Below, piece by piece: positions 11,383 to 23,004 of a DNA stretch of 64,000 bases. The DNA comes from Pseudoscleropodium purum. Lineage: Eukaryota > Streptophyta > Bryopsida > Hypnales > Brachytheciaceae. The notes beneath the pieces were generated by a model. That model was not told the origin of the DNA, did no database searches, and saw nothing but the letters and a program-made list of their open reading frames with translations. The stretch spans positions 7,130,001-7,194,000 of the forward strand of contig OZ017805.1 in NCBI GenBank assembly GCA_963969395.1, given 5' to 3'. The position numbers and the translations under genes were made by a program. The number at the start of each line of letters is the position of its first letter. Position 1 is the first letter of the stretch.

Positions 11383-12768
11383 ATGCCCTATTACCCCATA
11401 TTTATTCCACCTCTATTATCACAAGGAGGTTTTGAGTGCAGAGCAGACTATTCAGTACAACATCGAGTCAAGATCATGAAGTATGGCCTCACGGATGAGT
11501 TGGAGAAGGAGGAGAAAGAATCCAAAGAAGAAGAGCAACCGCAAGAAGAAGTAGTGGACCATAGACAGAGGAAGTCCATAGGTCTAGCTATATAAGGGAA
11601 GGTGCTAATACCGGAATGGGAGGAACCGATTCTAGATCCGAAATGTTCTCAAGAGCTGAAGTTCTTTGAAGCCAAAATCTAGTGGATATAGTAGGTCAAA
11701 CAAATGTATGGTGACTTGGAGGATCACGTGCTTTTTATTATGGGCGAATTCAAAGTGGAGTTGGACCAAATTTTGGAAGAGATTTGGTTTAGGCCAAATC
11801 CAGAAGAGTTATGACAAAAGGAAGAACAGATCCAAAAGTTGGAGGAAGAAAAGGATAGCTTCAAGTTCCAACTCAAGTAGACAAAGGGGGAGCTGAACGT
11901 GGTGAGGTGGAAGGAGACAGAGGCTCTTCGACTCGTCCACAACCTCAAGGAACTCATCATGGTTCTAGAGCATAAGGTGATCCGAGCTGACTTCTATACC
12001 GCTTGGTTGGAGAAGGAAGGACATATGACCAGATCAAGGGTGATAAATATCTTGGTCGACTTCGAAGCCCGGATGGGGATTGTTTTGAAGGACATGCGCA
12101 AGTTGCTAAGAAACCTGGATCCGAAACAAGCCATCGACTTAGAAGGGTTTCCGGAAGTCCCTAGGAGCATATTTCGGAATACTTCACTTCGATAGACTCT
12201 AATCCGAGAGGCTTCTAGTGATCCGATTCAGCCACAATCGGAAGGACTAAAATCTATCCTCACTCTAGTTACGGGTCCATTAGGCAATCAAAGACAAACT
12301 CCATTAAGACCAGCAGTACTTGAGCTGGAGAAAGGAGGAAGTAAAAAGCCCGAGTTGGTTTTCATCCAAAGTCTCCCACCACCTGGGAAAATCATGGCCG
12401 GAAAGTTCATGATATCTAGATTGGTTGTTCACAGCAACCTCAATGCACAGATTGGAGTGAGGATGAATTCAACCTGATCTTATCTATAAGATTTTTTGCA
12501 TATGCAATAGTTGACACCAAAACGAGATTATGTTGAGACTGAACTAAATGAGTCGCCGCAAGCCAAGGATCCGAAGATTCAAGAGATAGAGAGGTCGGAA
12601 AAAGAAGTGTTGAAATCTGGATCCAAAGAAGAGACAAAATTTGAAGACTTGCCTCCAAAGGTTTCATGTAAGCCTCAAACTTGGTCATCAACAAAAAGTA
12701 CATCGATGAAAGTATTGGTGAAAACTCCAGGCAATCAAAGCAGGAGTAGCTCGAAGAAGGCATAGAGG
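11383..12768 (+). pseudogene. Coiled-coil ORF relic, possibly retroelement gag-like
   Basis: A single frame runs from 11,383 to the stop at 12,766-12,768 with several in-frame stops but no frameshift. It starts with a Glu/Lys-rich stretch (ELEKEEKESKEEEQPQEE), followed by a coiled coil (about 11,810-11,880, KEEQIQKLEEEKDSFKFQLK) and a well-preserved block with VIRADFYTAWLEKEGHMTRS and VLKDMRKLLRNLDPKQ. It ends in a Pro/Ser/Lys-rich tail. No reverse transcriptase, integrase or protease motif is seen nearby, and the only retroelement hint is the surrounding CCGGAT-rich DNA. It could equally be a captured or host gene. Confidence 0.45.
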
Positions 12769-12779
12769 CATAGATAGAT

Positions 12780-15490
12780 AGCAAGTAGTGGAGTAGGATT
12801 TTTCATTCCAGAATGGGATTTCTAAGTGTAGGCCTAAGTTTTGGATTGTTTTAGGGATTTCGGATTTGTAAGGACAATTGGGCTATGAACGTTCCTGATA
12901 TCCCAAGTTGTTCATTGATTGGTTGCCTTCATTTTCGTGATGCCTTTTTGGCTTTGTAGGTATTGATTTTGGTCTTGATTTTGGTTTTTGAGGGTGGGCA
13001 AGCTTGTTGCCCTCTCATTCCATCCTAGCAATTATTTTGTTGTATTTTATTCCCTTCTTTAATTTAAGTCACTTGGTGAACATTTTGGCACCAACCGTGT
13101 ATCTAGATTGTGTTGGTTTGTTGCTTAAAATGTTGAGATATAAGAAGGACAAGTGAGGAGGAATCTGGATTTTGGATAACTAGATCAGATTAAGGAAGTG
13201 CTATTGTAATGCTATCAGATACAAGACGAAGGAGTTGCATGTGGTGCCTTTGAACTACCAAAATCATAATCCGGTTTTTAGTGAAGAGTGGTGTGAGTGT
13301 AGATCTGGAATTGGAAACGATTCTGTATAGAGATTAACAACCATCAAAGGAAACTCCCACTCACCGGAAGGTCTGCCAACCTTAGGATCTGTCTTACACC
13401 TAGAAAGATTACCTCCTTGTAAGTTTCGCGTGCCTAAGATCTATCATTGTAGTAAGGAAGAGTGAATGTAGTCCTAAGTGACTTGCATTCTGGATCGGCC
13501 ATCCAGAATGTTGTGAGGATCCGGATCTACCTTCTATGCTACAATACCTTGAATACTTGGGTGTTTGTTTGTTTGTTTGTTTTTGTTTGTGTAGTGAATA
13601 GGGAAAAAGTGGTGAAGTCCCTACCCCTTCAAAGATCAATAACAGACCCTTTGACCATAAAATAGAGGAATTGAAAACCATTGTATTGAGAGACATAATT
13701 AGAAACTGGATGATACCGGATCTAGTTTGAAATCTAAATAGTAATTGGTTTTGGAAAAATAGTAGAAGAGAGCTATTGTAAGAGGAGAAAACGATCACCC
13801 GAATATTGAAGTTTGGGAGAACATCTGGAATTCCCTGGGACGATACTTCATATCATCTTACCATATTTTTGTGTGTAAAGATACTTACACCTAGACTATG
13901 CGTGTGAAAATAGTACAATACAGTAGAAATTGAAAGCAAACAAGATAAAACCACAAATCCAACGGAAATAATGCAAGAAGCAAACTAGAAAGAAACAACA
14001 AGCAAACAAAAAACAAATCTATTCAAATCTGTCAAAGAAAGTCACATGCTTATATACAAATCACATATAGGTCCTCCAAGTTCCTCCAAGCAATCACAAA
14101 AAACCACAAGCACTAACAAATTCCAACTCCTCAAGGTTCAACCCTAATCTTGTGCACAACTCCAGCTTCCAACATGCACTCTAATTTGAAAGACATGTAA
14201 TTCCAGTGCTAGTGTCATTTTACAAGGAAGCACAAATCCTCATGTTGGTGCTTAAAAGTAACTTAAATACCATTAAAGTGACTCGTGTATTCTACCAAAG
14301 ATATTTAGCTTATAGTTCTCAAAAAGATGTCCAAAATAGGATGCACAAGTCAAATTAAACCCAAACACATTGGATCTATAACCAGAAAGTCTATACTTGA
14401 TTCCAAACTACTTCCAATTCTTTTCTTATCTAAAGGTAATAATTTGTTCTTCTCCATCAATTAGGACAGAGTGTCCCAACACTATACTTCTTCCATTTTT
14501 GGTATGCAAGCTTAGTAACTAAGTGACCAATTCAAAAGTTTAGCGTGTATATTAGAGGGGTTGACTATTGAGATTGAGGAAAGATGCATTGAATCTTCCC
14601 CTTCTAGGGATTAAAGTGACTAAAGTTCCAGTGAAAGAAAATAACAATAAATGCAAAAACATGAAGCAAGTACTTCTTTACAACTCATTTGGAGATCAAT
14701 CTGGACTAGTAGGTCACACAAAAAACCCCTACCATCCCCACTTACTACAACAAGAGACCTATCCAATCCGGATCCCATGGACAAAGACTAGTAATCGAAT
14801 AACTAGACGAATCCTACCTTGTTGTTCATCCCTCCTTTCGGTTATAATGGAACCTCATCAACACATTAACTAGCATACATCTAGATACCTACAAATTGTA
14901 TCCAATCTTAAAGAGGCTATTCCACACAAAAGTTTCCAACTTACAAGCAAGACCAAGGCGTCACATCTATTATATACGATTTTCTAACCAGCTCAATTCA
15001 ACACCCGGAATGGGATCCAAATAGAATCCAGGGGCCACTCCTCTTTCCTAATTCAAGAAACCAAGCTACTTGCACTAAACAATGATTCTAGCATTGCCGA
15101 CATACCAACACAGAGCTAAAGAATTAACTCAATACCATGAAGTGGAAATCTATAAATTAATTTGCTAAATGAAGGAAAAACAAGAGTATGAAAACGCCAA
15201 GGGTATCAATCTAACTTCAGCCCCTAAATAACTAACTCCGTGAGGAACCCTGAAAAACCCCAAAGAATAAAACAAAGACTAGAGAATGACACGTAATATT
15301 CTTCAATTTAAAACATTTTGACTTCCTACCATACAATCGATACTGCCGAAAGTCGATCTTAGATATGAAAATCCGGATCTGGGAATTCCAAGTTCATTAC
15401 TACCAAAACCAACTAACTAGTAGCTTCTTAGGTCAAAAACTTTAGTTTTCATGTGCCTACCTACTTTTGCTCCTAAAACAACTATAGCTA
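12780..15490. other. Non-coding CCGGAT-containing region
   Basis: No convincing coding stretch was found. A GTTT-type simple repeat occurs at about 13,562-13,584. The region shares CCGGAT words with its flanks and separates the plus-strand relic at 11.4-12.8 kb from the minus-strand relic at 15.5-16.2 kb. Confidence 0.35.
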
Positions 15491-15502
15491 AGTCTTCTTT
15501 AT

Positions 15503-16208
15503 CTACTTTAGAGTTTCCTCCACTTGCTTGGCTGCTCCCCTCCTTACTCGTTGTTTTCTACTAGTTGAGGCCTTGGTGACATGTGTTGCATTGCCTTTGT
15601 TTCGAACTTGAGTCTTTTCTTTCCCTTTTTTGCATGAATGAGAATTAAGTTCTGATTCCGAGTCTTCTTCCGACTCAATTGTGTTGCCTTCATTCTCTGT
15701 AGTCTTTAGAGGCTCCTCTTCCTCTAATTCAGTCTCAATCAGTAGATTCAACTCCCTTCCTGGCTTCATGGTCATCTTCCGCTTCACCGCACTTGTCAAC
15801 TTTGGGGAAAGAGTGGAAATCTTGCTTTGGTGTCTCCAGACTTTCTTTGACTACCTGGAAATGGTTCCTGGTTTGGAATCCAAGTGTAGACCTTTTTCTG
15901 GTTCTAGAGTCAACTTGACTACTTGGTCGGATAGATTGCGGAGTAGTGTTTTTTGATGCATTCTTGTCTTTCTGCTCCCCAAAGGCAAGCGGAGAGAATG
16001 GTGAGGTCATTTTGGAAGGGGTTGCTTCCGTCAACCAGCATGTTCCTTTCCATATTTCTGATTCAGAAACAGACTCCATCATTATAACCCTTATCTCGTC
16101 CAACATCCCCTCCATCTAATCTCCGTAATCAACCAACACTAATACAATCTTAGGACCCACTTGTGACCCTTCTTTGAAAACCTTAGCCTCAACTTTTGCC
16201 TTTACCAT
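15503..16208 (-). pseudogene. Unrecognised charged ORF relic
   Basis: An ATG at 16,208 (minus) opens a frame beginning MVKAKVEAKVFKEGSQVGPK. After one in-frame TAG it continues through LDEIRVIMMESVSESEIWKG to about 15,740. The reading then moves to another frame that runs to a stop at 15,503 with Glu-rich and Lys/Arg-rich segments (TELEEEEPLKTTENEG; TSRKQRVRRGAAKQVEE). Total length would be about 235 residues. The composition is that of a disordered acidic/basic protein. The family is unknown; retroelement gag-like and host origin are both possible. Confidence 0.4.
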
Positions 16209-16686
16209 TGCTCCTAATGCACTTAGAGCTAGCTCTCAACCAACTAGTCCCTCAATTCCAGAAAAACACTTAGAAACCTAAGGACACATGCTTAGAAGAT
16301 GGCTCACCTCCCTATCTACACACTAGGAACACACTAGAACTTTCAAAACCCCTTCACTAGAGAAAAAACACAATTGAATAACTCCTCATACTCAAGAGGA
16401 TCTGGAAAGAAAATAAAGAAGGTAAGAGAAAGGCCTCCATTTAGTTCTCCTGGTTTCAATTCCGTAGCCATTGAGTTGATCATTATACATTTCCAATGGA
16501 TTTCCTATCCGTTCAACATTCCCTTCTTGATCACAATCGCATTTGTTCTTTTCCGGTTTGAATCCAATTCCATTTTCGATATCGCCAAAAGTCTTAGAAA
16601 TACTTTTGGACAACTATCCATGGTTCCGGTTTCCAATTATAAAGGAAAATTTTGTTTTCTTCTTTAACCATTTTATCTCAATCAAG

Positions 16687-16694
16687 ATCCCCTA
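16687..16694. repeat. 8-bp target-site duplication, left
   Basis: ATCCCCTA directly precedes the first hAT MITE and is repeated exactly at 16,976-16,983. Confidence 0.85.
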
Positions 16695-16975
16695 CAGGGT
16701 TGACGAATTTCAACGTCCGCCCCAAAATAGCGTCCGTTTTCCGGACGTCCAGACGCAGCGTCTCGACCGCCGTCGGAAAGCGGACGAGCGGGGCGGACAG
16801 CCCGACCGCCCGAGGCGGACGCCCAGATCGTGCGAATCAGATCAGTCCGCGCATCGATCGGGCGGCCGTAATCGGGCGGACGGACAGGCGAACGGGGGAC
16901 AGGCGGACGCTGCGTCCGCCAGGACATGAATGTCAGCGTCCGCATCCGGACGTCCCGGACGTCCTGTCAACCCTG
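16695..16975. mobile_element. GC-rich hAT-type MITE, copy 1 (281 bp)
   Basis: The element starts CAGGGTTGAC and ends GTCAACCCTG, a perfect 10-bp terminal inverted repeat, and is flanked by perfect 8-bp duplications (ATCCCCTA). TIRs beginning CAGGG with an 8-bp target duplication are hallmarks of the hAT superfamily. It is far too short to encode a transposase, so it is non-autonomous. The interior is strikingly GC- and CpG-rich in AT-rich surroundings and is built from iterated GTCCG/CGGAC words, giving strong folding potential. Open frames across it are a by-product of few stop codons. Copy 2 lies 0.9 kb away. Confidence 0.85.
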
Positions 16976-17143
16976 ATCCCCTAGGTTTTGCTAATCCATA
17001 ATTCTAGTCATTTTTCTACTTCTAACCTTAGAATCAAAAAAATATACTAAGAATGGATTCCTTACTTCAAATTCTATTTGAAATAACAAAAATCTAGGTC
17101 TCTAGGTTCCTACAACTAGTGCACAACTTGAACTTAAAACTCA

Positions 17144-17356
17144 CACTAGAAAAAACTTGTTTTTTTTTAACAACCTCAAATTTTTCGGAACGAGTTTTTT
17201 TTGACATTTATGTTGATATCCATCTATTTTCTGATTTTCATGATGTTCATTGAATGTTATTTTTGATATAAAACAATTTGATGTCAAGATAGATGTAAAA
17301 AAAATTCATTCCAAAAAATACAGGCTCATCACCTAAAATGTGGACTTCTTATAATG
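17144..17356. mobile_element. Possible CACTA-like foldback MITE (213 bp)
   Basis: Long inverted arms are visible at about 17,174-17,222 and 17,278-17,330, sharing GGAA-GA-TTTTTTTT-ACAT-TAT-TTGA-ATC. The putative left end is CACTAGAAAAAA and the right end reads CATTATAAGAAG on the opposite strand. The size nearly equals the better-preserved CACTA foldback at 61,592-61,806. No 3-bp target duplication is visible and the ends match only partly, so the superfamily is tentative. Confidence 0.4.
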
Positions 17357-17845
17357 ATGTGCACCTCAAGGCCAAACTACAAATACTACAACTCCTACTA
17401 ACAAGCCGCATACACCTCAACAAAATTCTACCTTGAAGCGTGCTAAAAAACAACACAAGCAAAAAAATGAGACTTTCAAAGAAACACAAAAGCATACAAC
17501 GGCATGAAGAATCACAAATAGGGACACGAAAGAAACAAAATGGGGTTTGCGTTATAGGAGAGAGACAAATATCAACACCAAGCCTGAGCCACCAATTTTC
17601 TTAAATCAAGTTTCAAATATTAAAGTATGGTAATCAATTTCTAGGTATGATAACCAATATTGAGGTATGGTTCCCGAAGCTCTAGTTTGCTCTTCCAAAG
17701 CTCTATTTTGGTCTTCAAAATCTAAGGTACGGTCTTCTAGAAATTGTATGGAAACCAAAGATTTCTTTGGTTTAGACTAAAGCACACAAATTGTTGGATT
17801 TACCAAAAATCTACTACTTTTTCCTAAACCTTTAAATTAAGACCA

Positions 17846-17853
17846 ACTAAATC
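17846..17853. repeat. 8-bp target-site duplication, left
   Basis: ACTAAATC precedes the second hAT MITE and recurs exactly at 18,111-18,118. Confidence 0.85.
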
Positions 17854-18110
17854 CAGGGTTGACAAATCAGTACGTCCGCCCCAAAATAGCGTCCGTAACT
17901 CGGACGTTCAGATGTCCGTCTTCACGGACGCCAGCAGACGCAGCGTCCCTCCCATCGTCGGAAGGCGGACGGGCGGGGTGGATAGGGCGGGACGGGGCAG
18001 ACGGGGGGATAGGCGGACGGGGCAGACGGCGTCCGCGAATGTCAGCGGACGCAGCGGACACAGCGTCCGCGTCCGGACGTCCCGGACGTCCAACTGTCCT
18101 GTCAACCCTG
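17854..18110. mobile_element. GC-rich hAT-type MITE, copy 2 (257 bp)
   Basis: Same family as 16,695-16,975: identical CAGGGTTGAC / GTCAACCCTG ends, a nearly identical first 45 bases (ACGTCCGCCCCAAAATAGCG is shared) and the same CGGACGTCC-rich interior. The flanking 8-bp duplication (ACTAAATC) is perfect and differs from that of copy 1, so the two are independent insertions and not one duplicated segment. The middle differs in length and word order between the copies. Confidence 0.85.
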
Positions 18111-18394
18111 ACTAAATCGAAGGACATCATAGAAAGGTATTTTTTTTTTATAATAATAAATTTTATATGTATAGACTTACACAGTAGTACACCTCCTTCA
18201 AATTTGGAAATATCAAACTTTGTAATATGCCCTCCTTTTTTAAACTTGAAAATGTATATGGAAAATTGGATGAAGGTAACCACATAGTTGTGGATGAAAA
18301 TTGTGACATATTATTGTGACATTATGCACTAGATAGAAAAAAAGCAAAAAAAATTGAATGGTGAATGAGTCTACAGAAAATAATTGTCTTTAAA

Positions 18395-18870
18395 TTAGAA
18401 TAGATATGTTTCAATAATCAAAGCAAAAAAAAAATAGGAAAGTGATTGATTGCCCAAAAAAATGGGGAGGATAGGCATGGGAGTACTTAAGTAATTAATG
18501 CCCAAAAGAAAGAGTGATTTTCCCTTGAACAAATATCATTGATTTAGAATAGAAGTTCTTTGAAAATCATTGCCAAAGTAAGGGGGGATTGCCCAACCCT
18601 AAACTTTTGTACAAGCATGTTAATTGATTTTAGGATGGTTAATTATTTTGAAAGAGTGCTTAATTGCAACTGATAAATTTATTTATGTTGAATTTAGGTG
18701 AGTATATTGTTAATCCAAGCAAAAAAATGGGCCAAAAAGTGACTCCCTTCAAATTGCCCAAATAATTTGTCATTGAGTTTGAATAGGAATGCTTTGCTAA
18801 TCAATGATAAAAGAAATTGAGAAGTAAGTAAAACGTCATTGAATTGGAATAAAAGTATTTTTCAAATCAA
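18395..18870. repeat. Cluster of short degenerate hairpin repeats
   Basis: Roughly 40-bp degenerate units of the form (G/A)TCATTGAnTTnGAATAnnAGT...AATCAATGCC occur near 18,395, 18,536, 18,772 and 18,834. Most have short complementary ends (CATTGA / TCAATG). They are interspersed with runs containing AAAAAAATGGG and GCCCAA. No mobile element could be assigned. Confidence 0.4.
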
Positions 18871-21800
18871 TGCCATCCAAATAAGAAAGAATTAATGGTC
18901 ATTTATTGCGATACATTTGGTTGTGTAAGCATCAAAGATTTGCCTTTTTTATTTAATATTTTTTAAAGAAACATATGTATATGACATTCAATGAGGTGCT
19001 AGCCAAGCCCCTCAATGAATTGTGTTTTTAAATTATACCATGAGCAAGGAATTTGCACTAAGAACTTCTTAAAAAAAATTTCTATATTATTTTATGTTTA
19101 TATATGGAAAGTTTTAATATTTTTCTTGTTCAATATTTTTAAAGAAGTTGTAGACAATTTGTTGTAGTGGTGAATGAAAGCATCTTTTTGCAAAATATTC
19201 ATTTATGTACATGGAAAGTTTTGATAATTTCTACATCAAACCTTGTATTTCTAAAAGTTCTAGAAATTTTTTTTTATTAATTCTCCAACTTAAGATCAAT
19301 TTGATTTTGTAAGATTCAAACTACAAATGTCCAATGTTTTTTTTCCATCTATACTACTACTCTTTCATCGTAAAAAAATTGTGATCACATTGTATTTTCT
19401 AAGTAGTCTTTGAGGGATTAGATACCTAATGGAAGCATCTGTCTACCCAAGAAATAAATGTTTAATTTTTTAAGACAACTTAGTATTGCTTTTACACTAA
19501 ACCCATCATTTTATTTGTCAGTAGAATGTCTATAGAAAATATATTCTTAGATATTTCTTCAAATAAAAATACAATATAATTATATAATTATCCTTCTTGG
19601 AAGTTTATATTTGATAAATAAACTCTTGGAAGTCCTCAAAACCATTAAAAATTTAATGTGTGAACATAAAAAAAAATTTATACTACGTAATAATTGATTT
19701 TTCAGAAATTTTAAGAAAATTTGTGTAATATAGATCTAACTTCCTTAAAAAGTTCACCTACATTTAACTCATAACTTCCAAAGTCATGAGCTGCAAAGAA
19801 GATTTAGCTACAAATTATATAAATAAATGCCAAAATTCAACAAGCATTACAAATGTTGTACACTTTAGACTATCATCTATCATCCCAATTATAATAATTT
19901 TGCCTAAAACTTTTGCCCATCTTAATAGTCTACACGTCAATTCAAGAATCTTTTTTAGGAACAAAAAGTACTATGACAAATTTAAGAACAATGTTCAAAA
20001 GTCTTTTTTTTCTTAATCCATTAGAAGTATTTATTTTATTTTTAAGGGACTTGAATTATCAACAAATCTAGTCTCTAAATATGAATCCTTATTTTCTAGA
20101 GCACTTCATTTTGGGAGTCTCTAAACCCATTTGCTAAAGAATCCTTTATTTTAGCCTGTGTGTAGTATTGTTGTAAGCTACTATAGTGTGCATTGGCCCT
20201 TAGTGATCACACTTGTATATAAATTTTATTTAATACTTCATCAAAAGTAATGATTACCCCTTATCTACTAAATGTGTTTCATTTTTTATATAACTTCTTG
20301 ATTTTGTTACCACACCTCTAAAGCTCTTAAAGTGATATTCATTTTTTTAAGATGTTCAATCTCATAATTTAGATTTACAAAATTCAAGATTTCACCATGC
20401 TTAAATTAGAAAGCCAAATGGAAAGTGTCAATTCTCGTTAAATGTAATATTCCAATTACCATAGTAAGACCTTGTGCTTCTACTGTAATATCAAATTAAT
20501 CATTTTATAAGCTTCTTTCATGCCCATATTAATCTTTGTGGAATATGGTCTTCCTGTATAAAATAAGCATGGTACTTCAACATATTTAAACTAAACAAGT
20601 TGTGTTTTTTTGCATTTTGATTGAGGAAACATGGAATAATGAAGGATACCTAATATTGGTAGTTTAGCTTATAATAAATTGAGATGGAAATGAATTTCAA
20701 ACCTATAGCAATCCAAAAAAAATGAAAAGGAACAACTCCCAGAAAAACATGACATTAAGTTTGGAGTTAATGAATGTTGCTAACAAAAAGAAAAAAAAAT
20801 GGGAAAGAGATAAGTCTACAAAAAATAATTGGGCCTTTGAGATTACTTTTTGAATTTTGAATCCTTCAAAATTAATTTTGATTATAGATTGAAATCAATT
20901 TAAAGCTTCATAAAATTCTTCATCTTCATGGGTTAGTCCAAGGGTTCAATTATTTTTATATAATGATTACTCAACTCTTCCGTATTAGTACAATCATATT
21001 TTAACTAGAAAATCAATTTGCAATCAATCATGTATCAAAATTGTATTAATTATGACATATTCAAAGAGGTGCTTCATCATTGATTGGACATAAAATTAGA
21101 CATTTACAAATGAAATCTTTGATAAATTATTATAAGTAGATTTCCAAAATAAATAAAATAAAATTACATTTCATTATTCCATTTTTCCTTTGAAGTGGAA
21201 GATTAGTTCTTTATTCGATCATGCTGGTAGATTTGTTAATTTTTCCTTCCTTTATTAAATTGCCATATTTTTGTTCTCTAAATGTCCTCTGTAAGTAAAC
21301 ATATCCTAGTATGTTCTTAGTAATCTTTTAAATGAGAATAATAGTAATTACTTATAAATGTTCTTGCAATTGCATAATATAAACATGAACTTGAACTTAA
21401 TATTCTTTTATTTGGCTTAATGTGTTTAAATTAATTAATGAAGTTCAAATAATAGAACAATAGAATGTGTTTTTGTGAACCTTTTTTTTTTATTAAGTTT
21501 GTCTCACACTACCTAACAATTTTGTATCATCTATTTAGAATTCAGATTTTCATTTACTCATTGTTCACTTCATCCAACTCTTTACACAATAGTGAGAAAA
21601 TGGTTCATTTTAGTGGAATTAGATATTTCTCAATAAATCATAAAATGTCAATTTCTTTTTAAAAACTTAGGGACATATTGAAAAACATACTCACTTCAAT
21701 TGAAATATGAATTGGTAAATCCATAGTTCAAAATTTAGTTGAAATATTGTTCCACAAACCTAATACCCAAAATCCTTGAACCTTAATTGTCAAATCCTAA

Positions 21801-22085
21801 ACCCCAAAAAACTATTCAATATCCTTGTAAGCATGTAAATTTGTTAAATAAATAATTTTTTTTGGTTTTCTGTGTGAATGGAGATCAAATTAGACTTGGT
21901 TATAGAAACTCATGGTGATAGGTGATCAATTGTTATTGATTTTTAGTATTGCCATGGGATTCCAGGAAGTACAAGAGTTTTTAGTTATTAACGGTTTAAC
22001 CGAGTTTGATTTGAAGGGATGCTTTGGCCGGCATTATATGGCTTGAAGTTCTTCTTCTTCATTCACTTCTCACTGTTGTGTTTAG
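18871..22085. other. AT-rich non-coding region
   Basis: About 3.2 kb of AT-rich sequence with poly-A/T tracts and no supported gene, RNA or terminal repeat on either strand. Small open frames here are low-complexity. Confidence 0.5.
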
Positions 22086-22088
22086 TCG

Positions 22089-22113
22089 TATGTGTGTGTG
22101 TGTGTTTGTGTGA
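22089..22113. repeat. TG dinucleotide repeat
   Basis: A short (TG)n tract, interrupted once by TT, lying just upstream of the palindrome array. Confidence 0.8.
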
Positions 22114-22157
22114 GTATATGTTCCAGTTGAACTGTTGTTCATTATTTTTGTAATAAA

Positions 22158-23004
22158 GCTTTAAGCATATATTTGATAATTGTGTATAAGTCCCAGTGAT
22201 TGGGCATTTGTTTTATGTGATCAATGTGTAATTGAAGTTCCAAAGTTTGGATATAGTTGATTGTTGTGTAATCTCTTGTGAAGAGGAATTTGTATGTCTA
22301 TGTGTTTAAAGCTATTGTTGTTGTTGTAATTTAACTTTGATTTTATAAATTATAATTGTTGAATTGCTTTAGCATTGTGTGATGTCATTGAGGCTTGAAG
22401 CAAATCAATTGAGTGGAAGTTGAGTTGTAGCTTTAAGCAGTCTGATGTGATGTCTTGGCTGATTGATTGAATCAGTATGTGTTCGCTTAAGCGTATGATG
22501 TTACGGTGCAATAATGGCCGCTTAAGCGATGTACCTTGTGTTTACTGATTGGAAGTCTGCTTCAAGCGTATAGACTGAATTACATTATGGCTTAAAGCAG
22601 AATGTTGTATGATGATTAATATGTAGTTGCTTTAAACTAATCAGGGAGTGATATATGATTAAGCAACTGTAAGAGACTATTGTTGAGAAATTGCTTTGAA
22701 GCATTTGTAATGAATTATATAATGCTTAAAGCTGTGAGAGAATGTTACAGTGGACTGACTGGTTGAGGAAGTGTACAGTTTAACTGTGGTGTTAAAATGA
22801 CTTTAAGCACTTTAATTGAAGGATGCTATAAGCAAAGTATTGAGACACTAAAGTGTGATGAATTGTTATACTAACTTGTGGTTTGATGAATGATGAGTGA
22901 CGCTATAAGCGGATATTGTGAGCCTATGCTTTAAGCGAATGCAACAGGGAATTGAAGATTTATTTGCTTAAAGCTATATATTAATGTTTTCCTTTGCTTA
23001 AGCG
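22158..23004. repeat. Array of about 18 GCTTTAAGC-like palindromes
   Basis: Near-palindromic 8-10-mers of the type GCTT(W)AAGC occur at about 22158, 22305, 22366, 22393, 22430, 22484, 22519, 22559, 22590, 22629, 22693, 22724, 22800, 22825, 22902, 22928, 22965 and 22996. Two are the perfect palindrome CGCTTAAGCG. From 22,366 on, spacing is mostly 25-40 bp or about twice that. The intervening sequence is not repeated, so this is a motif array and not a simple tandem repeat. It could be a cluster of protein-binding sites, such as subterminal or LTR regulatory repeats. No coding sequence overlaps it. Confidence 0.7.

Noticed and set aside
13409..13798. 129-residue minus-strand open frame
   Set aside because: It spans a GTTT simple repeat, has no domain-like composition and no splice signals that extend it.
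10370..16600. Full-length LTR retrotransposon
   Set aside because: No reverse transcriptase, integrase or protease motif, primer-binding site or paired LTRs could be identified; only relic ORFs and shared word composition.
16543..18287. Arg/Pro/Gly-rich open frames on both strands at 16.5-17.0 and 17.86-18.29 kb
   Set aside because: They arise because the GC-rich MITEs contain few stop codons; they cross element borders and have overlapping equivalents in several frames.
22158..23004. CRISPR-like array
   Set aside because: The repeats are only 8-10 bp, imperfect and unevenly spaced, and the genome is eukaryotic.
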